A stretch of 64,000 nt of DNA from Phaseolus vulgaris (Eukaryota > Streptophyta > Magnoliopsida > Fabales > Fabaceae): assembly GCF_000499845.2 (NCBI RefSeq), contig NC_023749.2, positions 8,414,013 through 8,478,012 of the forward strand. Reading direction: 5' to 3'. The translations under genes and the position numbers were made by a program. This document shows positions 1 to 14,900 of this stretch, in pieces; position 1 is the first letter of the stretch; each line of letters starts with the position of its first letter. The notes under the pieces were generated by a model. That model was not told where the DNA came from. It made no database searches and saw only the letters and a list, made by a program, of their open reading frames with translations.

Positions 1-325
1 AGGTTTGCACCCACTTATATACAATGAAAGGTTCTAATCTCTAGTCGATGTGGGATCTCCAACACACCCCCCTCACGCCGAGACTACCAACTCGTGTGTG
101 GGACTATATATTATGGGTGGTCCGATAGCGGCCCGATAGCAGGTGACACGATAGGCCCAACACAAACACTCGCTATGATAGGCTCAAAATGGCTCTGATA
201 CCATATTACAAAAGTGGACTTTAAGCCTAACTCAACCCCATAAAACCGGCTCATAGGGTTGAGGTTTGCACCCACTTATATACAATGAAATGCTCTAATC
301 TCTAGTCGATGTGGGATCTCTAACA
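1..325 (-). mobile_element. TRIM-type LTR element, cut by window edge
   Basis: Read on the minus strand, this is a miniature LTR retroelement with no coding capacity. The 5' LTR is about 205-325 (121 bp, starting TGTTAGAGATCCC). It is followed by a primer-binding site at 192-203 whose minus-strand sequence is TGGTATCAGAGC, the usual tRNA-Met complement. A short internal region and a purine-rich tract (65-78, minus GCGTGAGGGGGGTG) lead to the 3' LTR, of which only 1-64 lies in the window. LTR, primer site and purine tract in the right order make the call firm. Related copies lie at 3765, 4519 and 16552. Confidence 0.85.
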
Positions 326-2976
326 AGAAGCAAGATTGATAGAAACTAGTTCACAAAGAAAGTGTACAGAAGTGTTATGCGGTTAAAAGGATTTTAAAAT
401 CTGGAGGTGCCTTAAAAATTGACTCCGAAAAAAGGATAAGCTAGCTAAAAGGAACTAGATGCAGGAAATATCATTTGTCCTGTGTACTTAGGGAACGAGA
501 AGACTTAGTCTCTCATATACTTTGTTTACTTGTAATATAATAGATAAAGTGTCATGCTTGGATAGAGAAGTTATCGTGCTTACCATCTGACATATATACT
601 CATCTTTGGAAGCATGGACTTGGTATGGATTTAGGAGAGGAGAGACGGTATGTGGTGTGAGTGCAGTGGTACGGTGTATGTAGAAGAAGAGGAACGGAAT
701 AAATTTTAGAGGATGAATTGATCAATGATATTTGTTATACGCTTGGCCTTGGTGCGAATGAAGATAAAGTCATTCAAAGTTCCTTTTCTGATGTGGAGTC
801 TCAATTCTGGCCTATGCTGTTTTGATCGATGATTGGAGGATAGCTTTGGAAGGTGAAAACTATTAGGTGGAGTCAGAATTGCAAGTGGGTATACAAGGGT
901 GCTGTAACAGCATAGCATTGAGGTGGAATAGATCTCTCCACAGGATATTTTCTGGCATGAGAGCCACGTGTGGAACATAAGAGTTGAAAGAAATAGATGG
1001 AATGCATTTCTGATATGTGTTTACAAATGTAATTACAGTATAAATTTAAACTATTTACAACTTGATTAAGGAAAGAAATAATAGATAATTAAAGTCATAC
1101 AAATGAAATCAAATCACTAAATTGTCCTAGTAAATAGAGAATGGAATTTGCACTTAATTACAGAATTTGCACTTAATTACAGAATAATTATCTCCTAATT
1201 ATGCAACAATAGGCTTTAGTGTTTCCTATGTTTAATATTTTAGTCAGCTGAAATTTGGAGAGGACAGCTAGTGAGCTTGCTGGTTGTTGTGCAGCAGTGT
1301 GATACGGTTTTTAAGGGAAGATAAGTAGGTGATCCAAGGAACTCCGTTGTGTTGCCTTATCTGATTATTCTGCTGATACAACAATTTTGCGTTATGATGT
1401 GTTAAAATTGCTTAGATGTGATAATATGGATAAATTATGCCGCTGATAGAGTGGTTTGCATAGGTGAACTGGTCGATTAGTTCTTATCCATACCTCAGGT
1501 TGGAAGCTAGGATGTCGTTGGCAGGGTTAGTGAGTTGTGCAAGGAAGGAGTAAGAGTGTCTGACAAATGGAAGATTGTCGCATTTGCTAGTTAATTGGCA
1601 AGCTGCAGACAAGTTTGGCATTTGACAGCATCTGTTGTGCAGTGGATGATCTGTTTTCAGGTTAGGATACCTGCAGGAAAGTGGTGTGACCTACTATTTG
1701 TAGCTAGCGGATGTCTGATCCTAGTATATGGAGTGCAGCGCAGACTATACTCTCAAGAGGGTGGATACAAGAAGGAATGAAGTAGGTCTTCATAAGGATC
1801 GGATGGGTTTTCTGCTGCAGGATTTAACAATGCTTTCAAGTAAAATTGGCAGGGTAATGGAATGAAAGGAAGGCTATGGTAGAGTGAACAATCAAGTCAT
1901 ATGAGCAAGGAGTGTCTGGAGTATTGGTATCCAAAGAGTTGCAGAAGAGATCGAAGGAAACGAGTTTGTCCAGGTAAAGTGATGGTGTTTTTAGCCGAAT
2001 TTATTGTGGTAGAATGAGAGAATCAAAGGAATGGATATATAGGATTTGTTCCTTTCTCATGTATGTATTTTAGTTGCTCTTTAGGCGCTATGCCTCAATC
2101 TTTAGTTGTTTATGGTATGTCGTATACCACACCCCTTCCTAATATAATATATCTTGATTTGCTGATTAACAAAAATTGTCACAAATTTGTTACTAAAGAG
2201 ACCAATTTTGGCACTAGTTTTGTAACAACTTTACTTAGCAGAACCAATACAGAAATAAATATGAACGTAAAATGGAAAAAATTATCTTCCCTAACTTTCT
2301 CTCTATCTATCCAGTCTCGTTATTTTCTCTACCCATCCTCGTGCTTCCTGTCCATCGCCATTCTTGTGAATCTAACATTCACATCCTAACTTGAAATAGT
2401 TCATCAGAGGCAAAGACCAGATATAATAATATGGGAGAAACCAACAATTAAATGGATATTACTTCATTTTCTGGTAACTAAAGTTTATACTACTGACCCA
2501 AAAAACATAATGAGATCCAAAATTAGTACATCACTCTTCAATCTTCATAGGAATTAATCATGTTAAAATTTATGAATAATTAGAAAGAAAATGATAGGTA
2601 CAAAATTTTTGTATGACAATTCACTCAGATCACGTTCAACTAAAATAGGAATTTGTGCAAATTGTGCACCTCTGATCTGATAGAAGAGGATGAGAATAAT
2701 CTAGAGGGTGGCGATCAGTTACCCCAGTTACAAGAAAAAAAAATATATATATATATATATATTAAAGTAAAATTATAGTACAATTACAGCTTATTTTCAG
2801 AGGACTATCTACAAGACACCAAAGCACAGATTTGGAAAATACTCCACAATTAATAGGGGATCAAATGCCAAGCAATATACAATACCTTCATACGGAGCTC
2901 TGCCAAAAATGAAAGACAAAGGGGAAATGGAGCAGAAGATTCTATATGCCTGACTTGCACAATAAAAGACAGCTAC
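326..2976. other. Region downstream of VPS50, no gene seen
   Basis: About 2.6 kb past the VPS50 stop codon. Open frames here are short and none shows a recognisable domain. Parts of 340-2060 have the texture of decayed retroelement sequence, but no family could be named. A TA microsatellite sits at about 2742-2762. The part next to 2977 should contain the VPS50 3' UTR; no poly(A) signal could be assigned with confidence. Confidence 0.5.
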
Positions 2977-5900
2977 TCATTCAATCTTTTCCAGTATATC
3001 CAACCTGGTTTTCCTCTTCCAACCCTTCATAGTGGCAACAAGGTTGATCAGTCCAATAATCTGGCTTTTACTGTATTCCTGCAAGAGTTGGAATGCTTAG
3101 TTAAAACCTCAGGGAATCAGATGTGTAACAATGTTGGGGAAGGGGATATCCTTACTGGGTGTGCTCGAGCCCAGTGCACATATTCTGTCTCAGGAAGGTA
3201 GTAAGCCTGGTTTAAAAATCCAAGACGTGTATCAGTAATATATGCATATTGCAATACAATGGAAGTTTCGAACGTGAGATCCCTACTTATTTGTACAACA
3301 GTTAGGCAACAAGACCCAACTAATTCTGCAATGTGGAAAAATTATAATATATGCAAACAAAATAGTGGGAATGTTTCCATTTCCTTCGTTGTTACCTTGA
3401 TGAAAGTTTCAACCATTTGAAGCTTGGGCTTCACATTCAGCGACACAAAATGCTGTAATCCATTAATCAAAACCTGGAATGTTGAAAGACACAAATTCAA
3501 ACCCAGCATATAAAAACTAAAACAGAATGAATTACAGGGTAAGAAGGTTGATCAATTTATTCATCATTGTCTGCAACTCTACGTTACAAAAGAATTATAA
3601 CAAATTTGACACATTAAGATTCAATTGTAAGTAAGGTCTGAAAATAAAATTCCTTTGAAACCAGAACGGGGTAAAGTAATTTAAACAGTGGAAAAATTGG
3701 TCATTACATAATTTAATAGTTTATTAAGATTAAATTATGTTTGCATAACTATTTAATATAATAATGTTGGAGATCCCACATCGACTAGAGATTAGAGCCT
3801 TTCATTGTATATAAGTGGGTGCAAACCTCAACCCTATGAGCCGGTTTTATGGGGTTGAGTTAGGCTTAAAGTCCACTTCGTAATAAATAATATACTACAT
3901 TAAATCAAAATCCAAACAAACATAGAACACACTTAAAATTGATTAAGGCATAACCTGAAGATCTAACGACATAAGAGCTCGTCCTTCATCACTACATCTC
4001 TTCACCCTTGAAAGTCCTTCAACAAGAGTTTCTGCCACAATTTCAAGCCCATAATCCAATAATAGGCCTTGAATCTACGCATACAGATGCAAATTTTGTG
4101 GATCAAAACTAATGTTTAAACACAAGGAATTACTTTTCTATGTTTTATTCTTTTCAACAATATAAAAGTCGAGATTTCAAATACAAGTCTGTTATTCATT
4201 TAATAAGTTGATTTGTATGCACTTGATAACTGTCTCTCAATATAATGACTAACAACAATACCTCTTTACGAATTCCTCCATGAGCAAGTCTTGTTTTATA
4301 ATGCTTAAACTCCCCCAGCAACAAATCAACGTATCTATCAATACAATCTACAAGTCAGAAGCGCAAAATGATGCAGCATATTTCGAAGAATAAAATTCTG
4401 ATAAAAATAGAAACATTTACATTTACAGCCTACAATTAGGTCTGCAGCTAAATAACACTTGCAACAACAGCCTAGCCTTTTCCTAATAAGTGGGAGGAAC
4501 CATCTACACAGATAAGATTGTTGGAGGTTCTACATCGACTAGTAATATGCCTAAATTAAAGTACATAAGCATATCACAACCCTCAACTCATAAATTGGTT
4601 TTGTGGAAATGAGTTAGACCCTAACCCAAATTCTAAAAGAAATGATGCCATCATGTTCCATTTTAATCATGTCTATAAACAATTCATTGAACTCTTAATT
4701 TTAATGGTTTTACCATTTTAATCTCTTTCTACCCTCAACGATAGGTCTACCCTCCATTTGGTTTATTCTCCTTATTAGGGATTTATAGGTTTTCTCCACA
4801 CAAGCACAAACAATGTCAACATCTTACCATTTTTTTTACAAATTAGGTGCTACCTCAACTTTTCTCAAATGCATTCATCACTAATTCTAACATTTCTAGC
4901 TCACCATCTCATTCAAGATAGCATTCTCTCCATCACATTGATATTATTCTCTTTTCGGCATTTTATCTCCCAACACTTAGTTTGATATAACATTGCAAGT
5001 TTTATAGCTATATAGTAAATTTTCTCCTTAAGCTTGAATATTACCTTTTTGTCACTGACGGAATTGGGAATGGGAAAGAAGACAAAGATTTTATTGAATA
5101 GGGTGAAAAGAATATGGAATAAGAGAAAAATCTCACCTTCAAGGTTTTGTCCTTCACAAAGAGCTAACACTCAATTTACAAATGACAACACATCTGAATC
5201 TATCCTTACATCCTTCTTCCCCTATTTTTATCTGTTAGCCCCTCTAATTAACTAACTATTATTCTAAATTTCCATTCTCCTTATATCTTAACAGTAACAC
5301 TCAAGGCACTCGTCCACTTACCCACTCCACTTAACTCCTTTGATTTTTTGCATCACTCTCAATTCCTCCATCTTGTATGATGGACCCAAGAAAGATGCTT
5401 AAGCTCGTGACATGTGAAGGTAAGATCTCCAAGTTTAACCTACTAAAAGTCACGAACTTCCAAAGCTTGTCTCCTTCTTACCTGTAACTTATCATTTATT
5501 TCCTCTCAATACTCTCCAACTAGGAACTATATCTTCTGCAAAAACATTGCAATGTGGCACTACCACATAATTTGATGCAAACCTATAGTTATAGGGGATC
5601 CGCTGTGACCCCTGGCTGTTCTTAGGTTTTTCATGTCATGACCCGTTTTTACAATTTTTTGATTGCTCTAATATCTGCAATACACACTCCTTCTCTGTTG
5701 CCTGTCACAAAACCTCTCCTGGCACTCGAATATGGTTACATTTCAATAACACCAACAGAATCAATAGCAGAAGTTACACTATTTTCCCAAGAACTCAAAT
5801 ATCAAATACTTTTATGAGATAAAAACACCATTCCGCACATTCAAATCATCCAGTAGCATTTGTAGTTGAAAATTGAAGATATCCTCAAAAGGAACAAAAC

Positions 5901-8900
5901 CATGTGCTTTCAGTCAGCAATTTAAGTTTTCAGGATGATTTGCTCATGACATCCAAAGCCACTAGGACCAAGTGAACTGAATTTTGATCCTTGTTGCCCT
6001 CTTTTTACTTACATGGCTTGCACATTCACCAAAAGGGCTCTTATGGGGTGTTAGATATTAAACCATTTGTGTTTCCACCTATCCTTATGTCTTTAGATTG
6101 GAAGTTTGTGAATGTTTTTCTCCCAAAATTCATTAACAAACATAAAAAAAAATGTTCGTACTCAAGAACTTCATTAAAACAGTAGTTCTTTTTTTAAGTA
6201 CATTAACTCCTGTGTGCCATGTTGTTTACCTTTGATATAAAATAGCAACTACCGATACTCAATGTAATCAACTACAAGTAATACGAAGAGGAAAAAAATG
6301 TCGTGGAATTCAAACATAAAGATGATTAAAAAAATACAAACCCATTATGCTCCATGCCAAGCTCTTTTAATTCCCATTTACAGTTGGCAACACGATCAAC
6401 ATATCTGTAAAAGAATGTATAAAAATTAAAAGAACAATAAAATTTAAACTAGCTACAGTGACCTTGCAGTATGAAAACATTAAAAATTAGGTTGAATTTT
6501 TGTTTCCACAACTAATAGTAATTAAGATTGTGCTCAAAGAGTGAGAGCCAACAAATAAACAGAAGAATAAAAATAACATAATCTACGATAATTTCAAAGC
6601 ACAACTGTCACCAGATACAATCCTTTCATTGTACAACAGTTTTGAGATCTTTAAACAACATTACAAAATAATTGTTACAACAAAACATTTTTAAATAAAA
6701 AATTTCCTTTAAAATAAAGGAATCCCAAAGTTGAATGATTGATATATCTCACAACAAAAAAAAGAGTATCACTAGATATATTTGGATTTTTTATTTTCTA
6801 CACAAAAATTGTTAGTCAAACCACGCAATAGAAAATATTTATTAAATTGAGTTTAATTTGGTATAATATAGGTTCCCTTCCCAATGGTTATGTCAAAACC
6901 AAAAGACTCGCATTGGGGATGTCAATTTGACAGTACAAAAGTCATACATAATAGCAACACATCCAAAGCAACCTTGCAGACTTCTATTTACAATACATTT
7001 GTCTTACCCATTAATGTGCAACAATAACCTCACTGTAGTCCGGTGAACATGTTCTGTAAGATCTGGTACAGCATCCACCTAAAGAAATCCTTATGTATTA
7101 AAAGATTGTTGTTATCCATATTTAATCTTTTCATATAAAAATACATAAAAACAACTGAATCAAGTAGAAGTAAACTATCAGATAAAAAATATAAAATCCA
7201 AACATAATCATCTACCAGAAGTCAACACCTTAATGTAAAGGTACGCTTATCAAAAAGGCTTTAACAAAAGATGGTTTTCTACAATATCAAAGGGTAAGAA
7301 CTGCAGGAAACTGCATAGAGGGGCAACCACAATACCCTTAGTGAGGATTAATCGAAAATCCTTTGAATATGGGAAGGACATAGAGAAGTTCACCACTTTC
7401 TCACTCCTTTTGCAGCCATGATAAATAGTTTCTTAAACTTGAAAGCCCCAATGCATGCATTTTCAAAATCAATGCATTGTTACTCTTCAGCTAAGTATAA
7501 TAAGGCCCTCCAAAAATGTATTTGTTCTACAATGAAACTCTATTCTCATGTCATGTCTCGCAAAGAGCATTGAAAATAGGGGAAAAGGTAGAAGACTAGC
7601 CCGAGTTTAGCAGCTTAACATTGGTCCATTTCCATTACCTTCCTTCCAAACCCTCCCCACCAAACGTAACATTGACAGGTTTTCAACTTTATCTAATCCG
7701 CAAGACCAGACTTTCAAACATTTTGATGAATAGTCAACAAAGCCTTGAAAAGTCTGTCAATATCAATTTCCATGACGGTCTAACCCACTAAGTTAAATAC
7801 TAGGATTCCACGTACCAAATGAACGTAGAAATCCTCGAGTATGGTTGAATTACTTTGCAAGAGCATTGATTGGAGATGAGCTTTAGATCTATTCAGTATT
7901 CGAGCAACAAGAGATATAGTGTCAACAGCCACGCATCTTTCCTGAAACATTAAAAAGATTTTAGAGGCATAAACATACCTTACACAGCTTCCTAATTGAA
8001 TCAAAATCTAAACTACATAAATGAAGAAAATTATCTTAATAAGCCACCATATTTTGTAAGATGCAAGATGGAGGGGATGTACTTTATAAGACAAAGTGCA
8101 CTTACAGTATGGTAATGGATTGTAATAAAATGAAAGTATATGCATAACAAACTCATTAAACTTGTTCTTTTTTATATAAAACTCATGTTAGGCATCACAA
8201 TGAAACCTAACATCTCAGCTAGACTGACACCCAAGTTACAACTATCATTAAACTTGTTAGAATCTCAATTATTGATTTTTTTTACCATACAACTATTAGT
8301 ACATTTTGTCCTCTGAAGTGTATTCCCCTCAATTTAGAGAGTCCAAATCAACATATATGCTCAATCCAATTTGAGTATAATATTATTTCTGGACTAAATT
8401 TCAGAAAACAATAATATCCTTCAGGAATTTTCTAAACAATCTTAGCAGAAAAAATTCAAACAATAATGCCATGTTGCTAATAAACATTGTAAGAAATTCA
8501 TTGTAGAAGGAATCACAACTCTAGTCATGTGAAAAAAAAAATAGAAAGCATGTGAGAATTGTTTTTTCCAAAAATAGAAATTCACATATATACCGTTAGA
8601 CCCAAAGAAGTCCCTGAGGAATGACCAAAATTCGCATTGGGTGGGTTTGTAGGAGTCAACTCTGTCAAAGATGTTGGTGAAGACAATTGAGATTTAATCC
8701 ACTCTTCACAATCTTGGTTTACTCTCGATAAAGCTGTTCTCAAGCGATCTGCTTGTCACAATTGAACTCAATCACCACTAATTAATCAACTCAAAATTGG
8801 ATTTAGCTACCAATGTTTTTAGTATTTAATTCACTATGGCACTTACAATTAAGAGAGTTAGTTGAGCTTTTTCCACTTGAACTAGCGTTTTGCTGACCAA

Positions 8901-11900
8901 ATGTTTCATATATATTATAGAAAAATATTTCAAACAATTGGCATATTCCCTGCATCAATATACTGAATCAGTAAAAAAGAATTTAGAGGAAAAAAAACAC
9001 CCCCAAGCTTGTATCTGTAACGCATAAAGAAAAGAGGGAGAGGGTGGGTAATCTACAGCAAGCCCATTTAAGGAAGAAATGACTAACCTTAAAGAACTCA
9101 ACATTTACCAATTCCAATTTCTGCATAAGCCTTGCATATTTATCCATAGACCTTACATTTTAACACAGTTGTTAAATCCATTAATAGTGATAATAATACT
9201 AATAAAGCTGGATGGTGGAAGGTAACCGGTTTTTATAATACAAAATGTAAAGCAACTCACTTTAAAAGACACAGAGAAGATCCAGTTTGTGTTGTATTCT
9301 CTTCATCATTAGCATGTGAAGAAAAAGTTCTTGAATGATGGGGTTGAGAACTTCGACTTGGTAGTTGGCTGTCTTCATCAATGAAGTCAGCAAGAAGATC
9401 CTCATTTTCATCTTCTGAAACAGAATTGGCACCATTTATGTGATTGGAATCGTTCTTTCTGGGTGTTCTATCATCATAAAAGTATTTGGTTGAACTTCCA
9501 TCAGATTCACCACGAACTGATCCATTAGGTTGGGAGCAACCATGACCTTCATTGGAGGTTGGTAATTTTTGCAAGAAAGGGTTTCCACTTTTGATCCAGT
9601 GAGAAAACCCATTTTTCCTTGCACCAGTATGAACCATATTCACGGATTTATGGGAATGAAATGCGCCGACATTAATTGATTTGCCACTGGTTAAAGAAAT
9701 CAAGGGTGCACCATCACCAATAAGTCCTGCAAAACTGATCATTTGTACTGTTTCTAGAGGTAATTTTAGCCAAGTCTCTTTCTCCAAAACCATTTTTAGT
9801 GCCTAAAATGAGAAAAATAATCATTTAATCATTTATCCAAGACTATAGAACACGAACATTGGTCAGATGCATAGCTTGGCATATCAACAAGCCCAAAAAA
9901 CAATTTAGCAATTACATAACTAATTATTCTGCACCATAAATTTGGAAAGCCCAAAGAAAAAAAATTCAATGAATTGTTTAATTTACTCCCAGTAATGAAT
10001 TATCTAGCTTTTGCATTTTGCAATAGTTTCAGTAAACTAAAGCATTCTAACTTTTCCACACAACAATAGCAAAGCAATTTCCACTTTCCAGGAGAGCAGA
10101 AAATAAACAGAACCACAAATGAAATAGCTGACATGTTACATCTCAAAACAAAATAATATTGTGGATATTTCTGGATCTTAACATACAAAACATTTTCCCT
10201 ATTGGATTATCTTCTGTTACAACTAAGATTAATTAGACAAACACACAATAGACACGCACCTAGAAAGAACAACAGAAGTCAATAAATTTAAAATTTATGG
10301 AACAAAATTATCACATCAAAGTTAATCTTAATGATAGCTGGAACACCATCACCATGCACACATAGGACATAAGAAATGACAATATCATACAAGACTCAAA
10401 GGATTACTTAAGAAAACACAATCAACATTATATGACTCTAACAGCCATGAAGAATGAGAAGCCTTAAAGGTCACTTACATGCACATTTTGCCGATGAAAA
10501 GCTGTGAAATAGTTTTCACAAACAGCCTTTAACTTCTGCCTAAATTCAACTGCTTCAATTCCACAAAAGGCTTCCCCAGTCAAAATAAAGACACTGAGTT
10601 CTTCATAATTTTTCAAGAATTGATGAATGCTAGCAGTACAAACTGCAGCAGAAGAAAGCAAAACTGACACGCGACTTGCAGTGAGATGCCACAAATTCCT
10701 TCGCCCTCTCTGAAGGGTCTGTGACACAAATGTTGTAGCTTCTTTGCGAAGATGGTACCAAGGGGATTCATTGCTTAATGTTGCACTGTCCTCCTTTCCA
10801 GCCTCCTTAATTGGATCAGGAGAATCACTGTATGCTGAACCACTAGTTTCAGTCAGTGAGCTCATTGTTGCAGATTCCTCCCTAGAAGATGAACCATGTA
10901 ATATATCTCCAGAACTGGACAAAGAATTATTGCAGGCTCTTGCATCTGAATCAACTTCCTGAGCCTCACCTGGACTACAGGAAATTTCTTCATTGCACTT
11001 ATTTGAATTTTCTACTGTGTCCTGAAATTAAAATCAAAGGTTGATGAACATATATCAATAACTATAGACCCTATAAGCATAAATATAAATTTTTCCCCAG
11101 CCTCTAGATTGAATACGTATTGAAATACTAAATGTTTGTGAGAAGAGTACTCACTCTAGCACAAACTGGTGATTTACTCAATCCATCCAACAAAACCAAA
11201 TCAAGTATCTCTCCAACTTACACATTGACTTGTTGAATGAGATCTTTCAGGATGGTAAGAAATTTAAAACTAGGGACTAAGATATTGAGTGGAAAACAAA
11301 GAATGACTTCTCTAACCAATGCAAAGAAAATAATAAAAAATTAAAAGCTATGATTGACCTAATAGTAGTCCACAGACTTTTCTTTAGATGAATAAGTCCA
11401 CATGAATACTTGAATGCACAAAGCAGAGGGGGACCAGAAATTACCTTTCTTTCTAGCTGGAAATCCATAATTTCATGGTATGAACACATAAGGTCAAATA
11501 GAACAGCCAGAGTTCTTAATAAGCATTGCCTGAACTTTGAATCAGGTATTCTGAGGCATAGATCGCTGTAAGTGAGCCTGGAATTGAAATGACAAATGTG
11601 AAGCCAATTCAACATAAAAGTATACTATTAATCATTAAAGGATGATAAATATGCTTGCAGAAGAAGAAGTACCTACTATTTTGCAAAAGGTCCTCCTCGT
11701 CCTGTAAAAAAAAGTCAACATACTAATTAAATGAGTGCTTCAAAATTTTGGCTGGAAGAGAGAAATAACAGTCCTTCAAATCAACTGAACTAGTATCCAA
11801 CACGTCCTATGATCAATATTTAATGTAAATAGCATATTTATAGGATAAAAATATCCTCAATATCTTCATATTGATTAGAAGAAAATATATTTAGAATCTT

Positions 11901-14900
11901 CCCAATCATTTCAGCATATTTTAATTTCCTTATTTTAAATAGTTTGATAGTTACAAATAGAGGTGATGAAAATGTAATTAGTGTCATTGTTATCAATATA
12001 GAAAAAGTATTTCCCTACATAATTCAAGTTGGTATTAGAGGCCCCAAATCTTGGGAGCCCCATTTTCAATGCCACTTAGACAGTTGTCTCTACTGTTGTC
12101 CATTGCCATTAAGGTTAGTGGTGAGCCAAAACGATGCACCCCATGTCGACGATCTTTGTTGGCAATTGGTTCACCAACGGAGTTGCCACACTCAGTCACA
12201 CGCCACCGCCAATATTGGCCCCTTGTAGCCCACTTCCATAGCTCAGACAAAGCTCACTCACTACCATAGACAAAGTCATTGGGACTTCCTGAGCCCGTTC
12301 CAAAATATGATGTCCCATTTGGGTTCCATTTTAGTAGATATGACTTCCCTTATTCTTTTGCCAAACGGGTTCTCTTTTTTTCTGTGTTTCTTTTTCAATG
12401 TTTGGGGGTGAAATTCATCCCTTGGGCTCCTAATGATCTTCCAAATGTGGTGGGTCCCTACTGCTTTGATGGTAGGAATTAAATGCAACAGAGCCAACAC
12501 ATTCAAAGGATACTGTTACGAACCAAGAAGAACGCACCCAAAGATAAACCAATAACACAATCTACAGAATAATTTCTGTATTATTGCTTCTGCACTATAC
12601 ACTCAGAACATCCACAAAGGAAATGGTTATTCCTTTTACACAAGACTTTCCCTGTCTACCAAACTGAATTCAAAAAACGTCACACTTTTAAAGACCACTA
12701 ACCGCTACTTTACATATCATTAACCGCTACCTCACAAACCACTAACCACTACTTTACAAATCATTATCCGCTACCTTACAAATCAAATAACTAACTCATG
12801 TCATGATTATTCTAATTCTAACTAACTCCTCCTCTATGTGTATCCTAACAATACACTCTTCCAAAAAACAACCTTGTCCTCAAGGTTGGAACAGTGGAAC
12901 CTTGATTCCGTGGCTCATCCTCATCACCATGATCTTTATCTCCGCTTCCTGAAAATATTGTGATATTGTCTATCATAGGGGGGGAACCCATTGGCTACTG
13001 CATGCAAATTCAGGTCTGGAGGCTTAGGTGGTGGTGGGGATGAGAGAGGATTTTGTATAAATGTCTCTGCAACCAGTAAGTTGAAATTCCAAGATTCTGA
13101 TGTCATTGATGTTCTTACCTTCATTATCAAATCTTGATCCAACAATGATTTCTTATCCATATTATGTAAATTTGAATTTGGGAAAAAATTATGCTTGATG
13201 GCATCTCCACCTTCAACTTTCTTACTGGTTAGCTCTATAATTGGACTATCAAGAAAAAAATCATTACAGCATAGTCTTCATTCTCTTTATTGATGCATCC
13301 CCTTCTACCCTCACCATTTCTGTTTCTCTTGCAAATCTCACTTCATTTTTGTTTTTTCTTCGCTGCAGAGGGTGTGATTCTTCATTGTTGAACCTTCTTC
13401 CACATCTCGGGTCTTCTTCTCTTCATCATTAACAGATTTCTCTCCTCCCTCCGACATCATGTCACTCTTCTTGTTGTTCCGCAGCAATTCTTTAATTTCT
13501 TTCAAGTCCAGAAGGCTTTCCTTCAACGTTATGTCTGCTCTAACAGATTTCTCTCCTCCCTCCTACATCCCGCCCCCTTTCAGTTCCATCCTCTTTTCCT
13601 CCCTCTCTGTTTTTTTGGATCCGGCAGGTCGAACCAATTTGTTACGAACCAAGAAGGACGCACCCAAAGATAAACTAATAACACACAATCAACTGAATAA
13701 TTTTTGTATTATTGCTTTTGCACTATACACTCAGAACATCCACAAAGGACATGGTTATTCCTTTTACACAGGACTTTCCTTGTATACCAAACTAAATTCA
13801 AAAAACGTCACACCTTCACTAAACCGGTTGGTCTTTATTTAAAGACCACTAACCGCTACTTTACAAATCATTAACCGCTACCTTACAAACCACTAACCGC
13901 TACTTTACAAATCATTATCCGCAACCTTACAAATCAAATAACTAACTCATGACTATTCTAATTCTAACTAACTCCTCCTCTATGTGTATCCTAACAGATT
14001 CTCCAGTAATAATCAAGATTAGACCATATCAATGATGGAGGACCAAGGTCAAATGACTTTAATTTTTTTATTTGGGACAACAAAGATTTACTGATCATGA
14101 CCTAGTTGTGGCACTCCATGGTTCCTAACAACACAGTTAAAATTTTCCGATTCTACAAGCTTGTACAGTGTCTCCAATTCAAATCCCATGTGTGATCATG
14201 GCATAGCGAAATCATGCAGAACATTGAGCAAAATCGCAAAAAAGTGTGGATCAGACTATATCGATTCACCTTTCGGTTTCATGTATTTTCAACTACATCG
14301 ATTCACCTTGTTCCATGTGTTTCCCAATGCACCAGTTCACCTTCTTGGGACAATGGGTTTCCAGGAAAAATAAACCCAAACCCAATTAAAAATTAAGGCA
14401 TAATGTATGTTTTTCATTTAAATGTAAAATTAAGAAATTTAGAAACCCGCATTGATTCACGTAAGTACGTCTCTTCTCCACCTTATAAAAAAATATCAAA
14501 GAAGGAAAGAATTCACTTTGGCTTCAAAGTAAGAAGAGTTGTCTAAAACGAAAGCAAGGATCCCTGAAGATAAATGTGAGGATGCAAGTGTTATTGAGCA
14601 TATTTACCCATTGCATTGAGAAAGAGAAAAAGATTGTATTAAATATCCTATTTCTCAACATGTTTGCACTAACAATCTCTCTAATAAGCACCAAAGCTTT
14701 ATGATTGTCATTGATGCCAAAGAATTTCTCACATCAGTTCAAGAAGCCATGGAAAAGGAATATTGGACTCAAGTCATAAGAGAGGAGACGAATGCATTAA
14801 AAAGAAACACAACACAAAAGATTGTGGACAAACCAAGAGACAAAAAGGGTTATGGGTAGAAGTGGAATATAAGGCAAATGGGACAATAGACACGTAAAGT

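Noticed and set aside
1..325. Cassandra-type TRIM carrying 5S rRNA sequence
   Set aside because: The LTR shows no recognisable 5S box A/C region; it is a TRIM of another family.
706..978. 90-residue minus-strand frame
   Set aside because: No domain recognised, composition unremarkable, and the region looks like decayed repeat; not enough support for a gene.
2063..2389. 108-residue plus-strand frame
   Set aside because: No motif, AT-rich low-information composition, and no neighbouring exon-like structure.
12035..12506. Overlapping frames on both strands
   Set aside because: They lie in the decayed 5' internal region of the copia element and none shows a gag motif strong enough to call.
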